Translations under genes and position numbers: made by a program
From: Mycolicibacterium sp.
GTDB taxonomy: Bacteria > Actinomycetota > Actinomycetes > Mycobacteriales > Mycobacteriaceae
Length of the DNA stretch: 64,000 nucleotides
Assembly: GCF_016462545.1 (NCBI RefSeq)
Contig: NZ_JAEMTA010000001.1
Location: 320,668 to 384,667, forward strand
Direction: 5' to 3'
Part shown: positions 56,850 to 64,000 of the stretch, piece after piece
Position numbering within the stretch: the first letter of the stretch is position 1
Layout: each line of letters begins with the position of its first letter
Notes under the pieces: generated by a model
Told to the model about the DNA's origin: nothing
Seen by the model: only the letters and a program-made list of their open reading frames with translations
The model's database searches: none

Positions 56850-59252
56850 ATGAACCGCATTCTCGAAGGCATCAACGTGCTCGAGCTCGGCTCTGGCAGC
56901 GTGGCCGCCTCGATCGCCGGTGTGGTCTTGGCCGACGCCGGAGCCCGGGTGATCAAGGTCGAGCCGCCCGACGGTGACCGGTTGCGGACCGACAACCCCA
57001 GCGGCTTCCTGGTCTGGAATCGCGGCAAGGACAGCCTCGTCGCGGACCTGCGCACCGCCGACGGTCAAGACCGGCTAAGAGCGCTGGCGCGCAGCGTGGA
57101 CGTCGTGATCGAAGGTTTCGCCCCGGGCGTCAGCGACGCGTGGGACGTCGGAGCAGACGCCCTGCGGGCGATCAACCCGGCGCTGATTCACCTGTCCATC
57201 ACCGGATTTGGCAAGACCGGCGCGTATGCCGGGCTCAAGTCCTACGACTCATTGGTCGCCGCGAAGGCCGGCCTGTGGGCGCGCGGCAGCTGGGGCCACC
57301 GCGACGGGCCGATCATGTTCCCGGTTCCATGGGCCAGCTTTGGCGCGGCCATGCAGTCGGTGGCCGGCATCATCGGCGCTCTACTGGCGCGGGAGAAGAC
57401 GGGTCGCGGTCAGGCACTGGACTCCACCCTGGTGGCCGGACTCGACCCGATCGACTACTTCGTCTCGACGATCGTCCAGTTGATGGCCAAGAAGGGTGAA
57501 TCAACCAGCGGGGACTCACGTTCGTTGACCGGAGCCAGCCGTTTCGGTGTGCTTCTGGCGACCAGGGATGGACGGTTCATCCAGACCTCGACCATGCTGC
57601 CGCACCAGGGCAAGGCCTTGTGCGACGTCGCCGGCGTCGGCGAGGCGGTGGAGAAGGACCCGCGCTTCAGTGGGCTGCCGAGCTTCGCCAACGCCGACGA
57701 TGCGCAAGAGTGGGAAGACCTCCTGATGGAGGCGTTCCGCGCCCGAGACTTCGACCACTGGCTCCCGCTGCTGCAGGCCAGCCCAGACATCGCCTTCGAG
57801 GTCGCGGTGACCAGCGAGGAGGGGCTCGAGCACCCGCAGATCGTCCACAACGGTGATGTGATCGTCGTCGACGATCCCGCGCTGGGCGAGGTCCGCGAGG
57901 TCGGCCCGGTCGGACACTTCTCCCGGACTCCCATCGTGGTCGAGCGGTCGGCTCCAGAACTCGGCTCAGCCACCGAAGGCTTTGCTGCACATGCCTTCCC
58001 GGAGGGTGGGCAGAAGACGCCTGCGCACCCATTCGCCGGAATCACCGTCGTCGAGTTCGGCTACTTCTACGCCATGCCGTACGCCACGGCGATGCTGGCG
58101 GCGCTCGGTGCGCGGGTCATCAAGATCGAGGACGGCAAAGGCGACCCGCACCGCAATTCGTTCGGACCTGAGGTCGCCAGCACCAAGACCACCGCAGGCA
58201 AGGAGAGCGTATCGATCGATCTGCGCACCGCCGAAGGTCGCGCGATCGCGCAGCAGATCGTGGCGAAGGCCGATGTGTTTCTGACCGGCTTCCGTTCCGG
58301 CGTCGCCGACAAGATGGGACTGGGCTACGAGGAACTCACGGCGCTGAATCCGCGGCTGCTCTACGTCCACGCTGCCGGCTACGGCACCGACGGACCGTAC
58401 GCTCACCGCGCGTTGTATGCCCAAGCAGCGCAATCGGTTGCAGGCAGTTTCGGCCGCCAGGTGGGTTACTGGACCGACCCGGCACAGAGCGAGGGCTTCA
58501 GCGTGCTCGAGTTGCAAGCCGTCGTCATGCCGCACCTCAACCAGCTGGTCGACGGTGACAGCAATGCGGCGCTGACGCTTCTGGCGGCGCTCTCGCTCGG
58601 CCTCTACCACCAGCAGCGGACGGGTGAGGGCCAGTTCCTCGGCACGTCCATGATCGGCGGAAACGCCTGGGCCTACTCCGACGATTTCTGCAGCTACGCC
58701 GGGAAGCCGCCAACGCCGTTGTGCGACAGCGAGTATTACGGCACCAGTGCACTCGATCGGGTCTACGAGGCCAGCGAAGGCAGCTGGGTGGCGCTCGCGG
58801 TGCGTACCGACGCGGAGTTCGCCGCGTTGCTCAACGGAGTTGGCCTCGACGCCGACGAGCGGTTCGCTACGGCGTCCGCGCGTGCGGAGCATGACGACGA
58901 TCTCGTCGACGTGCTCGGCAAGGCGTTCGCGGAAAGGCCTGCAGCGGAATGGGAATCGATTCTGAGTGCTGCGAGGGTGGGCTGCGTCGAGGTCAATCTG
59001 CTGGGCCAACCCGTCTTCACCTCGTTCGACCCGGTTCTGCGTGAGACGGGTCTGACGGTGACCGTCAATCATCCGCTGTACGGTGAGATCGTCCGGACTG
59101 CACCGCCCATCGCGTTCTCCGAGACCCCGGGTCGCGTGGCTCCGCCCTGCGTGCGCGGTCAGCACAACAGGTCGATCCTGACGGAGCTGGGATACAGCGA
59201 CGGCGACATCACCAAGTTCGAAGAGCTCGACGTCATCACCGCGCCAGCCTGA
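56850..59252 (+). CDS. Two-domain CaiB/BaiF (class III CoA-transferase-like) protein
   Basis: 800 aa; domain starts at GINVLELGSGSVAASIAGVVLADAGARVIKVEPPDGD and GITVVEFGYFYAMPYATAMLAALGARVIKIEDGKGD. Confidence 0.92.
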   Translation: MNRILEGINVLELGSGSVAASIAGVVLADAGARVIKVEPPDGDRLRTDNPSGFLVWNRGKDSLVADLRTADGQDRLRALARSVDVVIEGFAPGVSDAWDVGADALRAINPALIHLSITGFGKTGAYAGLKSYDSLVAAKAGLWARGSWGHRDGPIMFPVPWASFGAAMQSVAGIIGALLAREKTGRGQALDSTLVAGLDPIDYFVSTIVQLMAKKGESTSGDSRSLTGASRFGVLLATRDGRFIQTSTMLPHQGKALCDVAGVGEAVEKDPRFSGLPSFANADDAQEWEDLLMEAFRARDFDHWLPLLQASPDIAFEVAVTSEEGLEHPQIVHNGDVIVVDDPALGEVREVGPVGHFSRTPIVVERSAPELGSATEGFAAHAFPEGGQKTPAHPFAGITVVEFGYFYAMPYATAMLAALGARVIKIEDGKGDPHRNSFGPEVASTKTTAGKESVSIDLRTAEGRAIAQQIVAKADVFLTGFRSGVADKMGLGYEELTALNPRLLYVHAAGYGTDGPYAHRALYAQAAQSVAGSFGRQVGYWTDPAQSEGFSVLELQAVVMPHLNQLVDGDSNAALTLLAALSLGLYHQQRTGEGQFLGTSMIGGNAWAYSDDFCSYAGKPPTPLCDSEYYGTSALDRVYEASEGSWVALAVRTDAEFAALLNGVGLDADERFATASARAEHDDDLVDVLGKAFAERPAAEWESILSAARVGCVEVNLLGQPVFTSFDPVLRETGLTVTVNHPLYGEIVRTAPPIAFSETPGRVAPPCVRGQHNRSILTELGYSDGDITKFEELDVITAPA

Positions 59253-59256
59253 CCCC

Positions 59257-60879
59257 GTGGCAAACAGCATCGTGCGCGCACTGATACCGGACGAGCTGCG
59301 GCGCCGCTATCTCGACGAAGGGCTCTGGGACGATTCGTCATTGGGCTCGATGCTCAGCGCATGTCTGCGAGCGCGCCCAGATCAGACCGTTCGGGTGTGG
59401 TCGAAGACGTCGCCGCGGGCGACCACGTTCCGGGGTCTCGACGAACTGTCGCGACGGTTCGCGGCGGGCCTTCAGGCGCGTGGTGTGCGCACGGGTGACC
59501 GTGTCGTCTACCAGCTTCCGAATGGGGTGGAAGCGGCCGCCGCCTTCCTGGGTCTCGCCGCGCTGGGTGCGGTCCTGGTGCCGGTGGCGGGCTTCTACGG
59601 TCGCAGGGAACTCGTCGACATCGTCAATGCGGTGCAGGCCTCGGTGCTGGTCACCACGGCTCGGCACGGAAGCCGAAACTACCTCGCCGAGCTTCGTGAT
59701 TCTCGGTCAGCCATGCCGGGACTGGAGACGGTCGTGCTGTGCGGCAGCGAACCGGTCACCGACGCCATCGCCTTCGACGACGTGGTCACCGCGGCGCCAC
59801 TCTCGACGATCGCCGCGATCAATCCCGACGATCCCTGCTTGTTCGCCTTCACCTCGGGAACGTCCGGCCGGTCGAAGGCCGTGATGCATACCCATCGGAC
59901 GCTCGGGGCAGAGGTGCGTCTGCACCTGGCATCCATCGTGCCGCGGGGCGTGACCCCGCAGATCATGGCGTCGCCGATCGCGCACGCGGCGGGCATGACG
60001 ATGGGACTTCTCGGACCGCTGCTTCGTGGTGAGCCGATCAACTACGTGGACACCTTCGACATCGACTTCATCCTCGACGTCTGCGGTCGCGAGCACCTCG
60101 CACCCGGGGGCGGGGCGGCGGTCTTCCTCTCCGCCCTCATCGACCACCCCGGCTTCACCGACGAGATCGCCGAGCGGATGGGCTACGTCGTCCTGGGTGG
60201 ATCCATCGTCCCGGCGGCGTTGGTGGACAAAGCCGCCCGACGCGGGATCACCGTCTTGCGGTCCTACGGATCCACCGAGCATCCCACCATCAGCAGCGGT
60301 CTGATCACCGACAGCGCCGAGCAGTTGCGGACCACGGATGGACGCGTGCTTCCCGGCGTGGAGGTGGTCATCAAGCTCGCAGACGGGTCGTCCGCGCTGG
60401 CAGGGACTGAAGGCGAGATCTACAGCCGCGGCCCGGACCGCTGCGCGGGCTATCTCGACGCGGGGGAGAACGTCGGATCCTTCGACGCCGACGGCTGGCT
60501 GGCGACCGGTGACCTCGGGATCCTCGATGCCGCTGGGCATCTCGCGATCACCGGGCGCGTCAAGGATCTCATCATCCGCAACGGCTACAACATTTCGCCC
60601 GCCGAGGTCGAGAACGCCCTGCTGACATGCGAGGGCGTGGGGGAGGTGGCCGTGGTAGGGGTTCCCGATGCTCGCACCGGTGAGCGGGCCGTCGCGTTCG
60701 TCACACCGAGTGGATCTGACACGCCCACATTGGCCGACCTCGCCGCACACCTCGCGGCGATCGGGATGGCAAAGCCGAAGTGGCCGGAAGAGCTACGCCT
60801 GGTCGACGCCTTCCCACGCACTGCGTCGGGGAAGGTGCAGAAGTTTCAGCTGCGCAACGACTTCCGGTCGCAGCGCTGA
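59257..60879 (+). CDS. Acyl-CoA synthetase (FadD family)
   Basis: FAFTSGTSGRSKAVMHTHRT; VKDLIIRNGYNISPAEVE; PRTASGKVQKFQLR. Confidence 0.93.
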   Translation: MANSIVRALIPDELRRRYLDEGLWDDSSLGSMLSACLRARPDQTVRVWSKTSPRATTFRGLDELSRRFAAGLQARGVRTGDRVVYQLPNGVEAAAAFLGLAALGAVLVPVAGFYGRRELVDIVNAVQASVLVTTARHGSRNYLAELRDSRSAMPGLETVVLCGSEPVTDAIAFDDVVTAAPLSTIAAINPDDPCLFAFTSGTSGRSKAVMHTHRTLGAEVRLHLASIVPRGVTPQIMASPIAHAAGMTMGLLGPLLRGEPINYVDTFDIDFILDVCGREHLAPGGGAAVFLSALIDHPGFTDEIAERMGYVVLGGSIVPAALVDKAARRGITVLRSYGSTEHPTISSGLITDSAEQLRTTDGRVLPGVEVVIKLADGSSALAGTEGEIYSRGPDRCAGYLDAGENVGSFDADGWLATGDLGILDAAGHLAITGRVKDLIIRNGYNISPAEVENALLTCEGVGEVAVVGVPDARTGERAVAFVTPSGSDTPTLADLAAHLAAIGMAKPKWPEELRLVDAFPRTASGKVQKFQLRNDFRSQR

Positions 60880-60888
60880 GGGCTGTGC

Positions 60889-61680
60889 TCAGGACTTCCT
60901 GCGCGCCGCCGCCACGGCGGCCGCGTGCTCGGGTGAGCCCATGCTCGCCTCCTCACCCGTGAACGCGAGTTCGAAGGCGTTCTCCAACTGTGCCTCGACG
61001 TAGCCGTTGAGCGCGAGCTTGGTGTCCCGAAGCGCCGCCTTCGGCACCTTCGCCAGACGATGCGCCAGAGCGAGAGCCTCGGGCATCAGGTCCTCGGCCG
61101 CGACCACTCGACTTGCCAGACCCAGTTCGACGGCCTTGTCCGGCAGGATCTTCGAACCGAGGAACAGATACTCCTTCGCGCGCGCCAGCCCTACCAGCAG
61201 CGGCCACACCATCCCACCGTCACCGGTCACCAGACCCATCCGTAGATGCGGGTCGGCCAGAAAGCTCTTCTCCGACAGGAGCACCAGGTCCGACAGCACG
61301 GCGATGCTGCAGCCGAGCCCGACTGCTGGCCCGTTCACCGCGGCGATGACCGGGATTGGCAGCCTCACGATGCCGCGAACGATGGCGCGGGCCTCGAGCA
61401 TGGTCTGCGTGCGCATCGCGGCGTCGTCGATGTTCTCCTGCATGTATCCGAAGTCGCCGCCCGCACTGAATGCGGAGCCGTTGCCGGTCACGATCACGAC
61501 GCGCGCCTCGGCGTCCTCGGCGAGCGCGGACCAGACACGGGCCAGGGCCTGGTGCAGCACCCGGGTGGCGCCGTTGAGATCGTCGGGTCGGTTGAGGGTG
61601 ACGATGCGGATCGGCCCGTCGGCGGTCACGACGAGTTCGTCGGGCAGCCCGTACATGGGTTCGTTGTCCTTCGGCGTCAT
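60889..61680 (-). CDS. Enoyl-CoA hydratase/isomerase family protein
   Basis: IRIVTLNRPDDLNGATRVL, FSAGGDFGYM, VNGPAVGLGCSIAVLSDLVLLSE. Confidence 0.92.
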   Translation of the reverse strand: MTPKDNEPMYGLPDELVVTADGPIRIVTLNRPDDLNGATRVLHQALARVWSALAEDAEARVVIVTGNGSAFSAGGDFGYMQENIDDAAMRTQTMLEARAIVRGIVRLPIPVIAAVNGPAVGLGCSIAVLSDLVLLSEKSFLADPHLRMGLVTGDGGMVWPLLVGLARAKEYLFLGSKILPDKAVELGLASRVVAAEDLMPEALALAHRLAKVPKAALRDTKLALNGYVEAQLENAFELAFTGEEASMGSPEHAAAVAAARRKS

Positions 61681-61732
61681 CGTCGCTTCCCTCTCGCTGT
61701 CACGCCCGCACCGGTATGGTGCGAATGTTGGC

Positions 61733-61744
61733 TTTACGTGTATA
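61733..61744. promoter_or_regulatory. TAC-N2-GTA operator-like site in divergent ECH/FadD promoter
   Basis: TTTAC-GT-GTATA; shares TACGTGTATA with 41330. Confidence 0.55.
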
Positions 61745-61761
61745 CCATCGGCGGAGATGCC

Positions 61762-63366
61762 TTGACCAAGACGTGGACGACCGTGACCCCGACGGCAGAG
61801 TTGAGCGATCACTACCGCAGTAGGGGTTGGTGGGACGGTCGAACGATGTCCTCGGTGCTCACCGACGCCCTCACGAGCTCGGCGGCACGGGAATTCCGGG
61901 TGCACTCCCTAGAACGGCCGTGGCGCGGGACCATCGCCGACGTCGCGGTGCAGGCACGTCGACTGGCGGGGGGCCTGCGCCTACGCGGTCTCGGGCCCGG
62001 TGACCCGGTGGCGTTCCAACTCCCCAACAGCGTTGAGGCAGCGGCCACCTTCTACGGCCTGGCGATGCTGGGGGCCGTGCTCGTCCCGATCGGGCACATG
62101 TATGGGACCAGTGAAATCCGACACGTGCTCAACGAATCCGGCGCTCGCGCGCTGATCGTCGGCAACTGGCGCGAACCCGGCTTCGCTTTCGACGCCCTGC
62201 CCGACGGCCCACTCGAACACGTCATCGCGGTCGGCGACGGTCCCACGCCCAGCGGTGTGATCTCGTTCGACGACCTGGTCGACGCTGCGCCCATCGATCG
62301 CCCAGCGGAGGTCGACCCCGCGCAGCCCGCGGTCATCGGATGGACCTCGGGCACAACGGGATCCCCGAAGGGGGTGCTACTCAGTCACCGCGCGATGTGT
62401 GCGGAAACGCGGTGGCACATGGCTCCGATGATGAACGGCCTGCCCGATCGGCTGGCGAGCACGTCACCGGTCAGCCACGTCACGGGCATGCTGGTGTCCG
62501 TCCTCGTTCCGCCACTGCTGGGACGCGACATTCATCTGTTGGACTACTGGGACTCCTCGGGCGTTCTCGACCTGATGACCGCAGAGTCACTGTCCGCGGG
62601 TACGGGTGCGCCGCTGTTCCTGGCCTCGCTTCTCGACGATCCACTGTGTACGCCCGTGCACCATGCACTGATCAAGGCGTCCTCACTCGGTGGGGCTGCG
62701 GTGACGCCCGATCTGGTCCGTCGAGCGGATGCGCTGGGCATCGTCGCGATGCGCGGGTATGGCTGCACCGAACATCCGAGCATCTCGCTCGGAAGTGTCA
62801 CGCACAGCCTGGAGCACCGTGCTAATAGCGATGGAAAGGTCTGCGCCGGAGTCGAAGTCCGCGTCGTCGGTGATGACGGAACCCAGGTAGCTCGCGGCAA
62901 GCCAGGGGAGCTGCTGACCCGTGGACCGGATCTGTTCTGTGGGTACACCGACGCCAGCCTCAACGACGACGCCTTCGCCGACGGCTGGTACCGCACCGGC
63001 GACATCGGCCGCCTCGACGACGAGGGCTACGTGACCATCGTCGACCGCAAGAAGGACATCATCATCCGGGCCGGAATGAATGTCAGCGCCGCCGAGATCG
63101 AAGCCGCGCTGATCGCCATGCCCCAGATCGCCGACATTGCCGTCGTCGCCGCTCCCGACCCGCGGACGGGGGAGCACGCCTGTGCCTTCATTCGCCCCGC
63201 GCCGGGATGCGACGTGCCCACCGTGGCGCAGGTGCGCGAGCATCTAGCCGGGGCGGGCATCGCGAAGTACAAGTGGCCCGAGGAGATTCGTTCCCACCCG
63301 ACGGACTTCCCCCGGACCGCTGCGGGGAAGGTGCGCAAGGCCGACCTGCGCGCAGCACTGAACTGA
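61762..63366 (+). CDS. Acyl-CoA synthetase (FadD family)
   Basis: IGWTSGTTGSPKGVLLSHRA; VDRKKDIIIRAGMNVSAAEIE; PRTAAGKVRKADLR; TTG 61762 with GGCGGAG preferred over track start 61246. Confidence 0.9.
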   Translation: MTKTWTTVTPTAELSDHYRSRGWWDGRTMSSVLTDALTSSAAREFRVHSLERPWRGTIADVAVQARRLAGGLRLRGLGPGDPVAFQLPNSVEAAATFYGLAMLGAVLVPIGHMYGTSEIRHVLNESGARALIVGNWREPGFAFDALPDGPLEHVIAVGDGPTPSGVISFDDLVDAAPIDRPAEVDPAQPAVIGWTSGTTGSPKGVLLSHRAMCAETRWHMAPMMNGLPDRLASTSPVSHVTGMLVSVLVPPLLGRDIHLLDYWDSSGVLDLMTAESLSAGTGAPLFLASLLDDPLCTPVHHALIKASSLGGAAVTPDLVRRADALGIVAMRGYGCTEHPSISLGSVTHSLEHRANSDGKVCAGVEVRVVGDDGTQVARGKPGELLTRGPDLFCGYTDASLNDDAFADGWYRTGDIGRLDDEGYVTIVDRKKDIIIRAGMNVSAAEIEAALIAMPQIADIAVVAAPDPRTGEHACAFIRPAPGCDVPTVAQVREHLAGAGIAKYKWPEEIRSHPTDFPRTAAGKVRKADLRAALN

Positions 63367-63467
63367 CGATTTCGTTTCGGCAGGGCAAACGTCCGTCGGT
63401 GTGGCATGAGCTCCGGCGAGCCACGATTCCAGGGTTCAGCAACCAAATGTGACCTATGCTCACCGGC

Positions 63468-64000
63468 ATGCAGGACTCCGGCGGTTGCAGTTGCGCGTGT
63501 GAGCCCGCTGTCTCGAGGCGTTCCGTCCTAGCTGCTTCGATGGCGGCTCTTGCCGGTGGGGCTGTTCTCAGCGCAGCGGCCGGCGCGCCGAGGGCATCAG
63601 CTCAGCCGACGCCGACGCTGCCCGACAACGCGTTGATCACCCTTGGAGTCCAAGCCGGTCCGCCACCCGTCCCCAACAAGACCGGAATCTCGTCAGCGCT
63701 GAAGGTCGGCGACGACATCTATCAGATCGACTGCGGGCTGGGTTCTTTGAACGCCTTCACCAATGCGGGCCTCACCTTCGACGGCCTGAAGAGCATGTTC
63801 ATCACCCACCTTCACACCGACCACATCGTCGACTACTTCAGCTTCTTCCTCTCCGGCGGCTATACGGCGTCGAAGGGCAAGGCCCCGGTGACGGTGTACG
63901 GTCCGGGTCCGGCCGGGGGCCTACCGCCCGACCGGGTCGGCAACCCGAATCCGCCGACGATCGATCCGGAGAATGCGTCCCCCGGCCTCGCTGCCACCAC
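63468..64000 (+). CDS. Metallo-beta-lactamase-fold hydrolase with Tat-type signal (partial, runs off window)
   Basis: Not in ORF track (no stop in window). MQDSGGCSCACEPAVSRRSVLAASMAALAGGAVLSAAAGAPRASAQ then THLHTDHIVDYF (HxHxDH). Confidence 0.85.
   Translation, partial: MQDSGGCSCACEPAVSRRSVLAASMAALAGGAVLSAAAGAPRASAQPTPTLPDNALITLGVQAGPPPVPNKTGISSALKVGDDIYQIDCGLGSLNAFTNAGLTFDGLKSMFITHLHTDHIVDYFSFFLSGGYTASKGKAPVTVYGPGPAGGLPPDRVGNPNPPTIDPENASPGLAAT

Noticed and set aside
38738-61744. Interpreting the recurring palindromes as KstR (cholesterol regulon) sites
   Set aside because: The known KstR consensus has an AAC-N-GTT type core, which does not match TAC-N2/3-GTA.
61246-61761. Track start of the last FadD at 61246
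   Set aside because: This extension is antisense to the ECH gene 60889..61680; TTG 61762 with an RBS-like sequence and FadD N-terminus fits better.

Overview
High-GC actinobacterial DNA, most likely from a rapidly growing Mycobacterium/Mycolicibacterium (inferred from Mce operon architecture, an LpqH-type lipoprotein, DUF732 and mycofactocin-type SDRs). The left edge is a conserved nitrogen-control block: amtB 3' end, glnB, glnD. Next come small exported proteins and a complete mce operon (yrbEA-yrbEB-mceABCDEF plus two Mce-associated genes). The remaining ~45 kb (about 18-63.4 kb) is a dense lipid/steroid-like catabolic locus. It holds 3 cytochromes P450, a KshA-like Rieske oxygenase, 3 acyl-CoA ligases, 4 acyl-CoA dehydrogenases, 3 enoyl-CoA hydratases, 2 thiolase/OB-fold modules, 7 SDRs (two with mycofactocin-coupled signatures), CaiB-type proteins, thioesterases, 2 luciferase-like monooxygenases and 5 regulators. 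The window ends inside a Tat-exported metallo-beta-lactamase-fold gene that is absent from the ORF track. The most interesting signals are: (1) a recurring short palindrome (TAC-N3-GTA and TAC-N2-GTA families) in at least eight promoters of the right half, suggesting a locus-wide regulon; (2) a TetR-linked module of three uncharacterised membrane proteins, including an unlisted 34-aa ORF, coupled to SDR/SnoaL/LLM genes; (3) cysteine-free OB-fold partners, one fused to a degenerate thiolase-fold domain; (4) three CaiB-type domains apparently lacking the catalytic Asp; (5) strong hairpins at gene ends. No rRNA, tRNA, CRISPR array or transposase was recognised. All calls come from reading the sequence; no database search was run.
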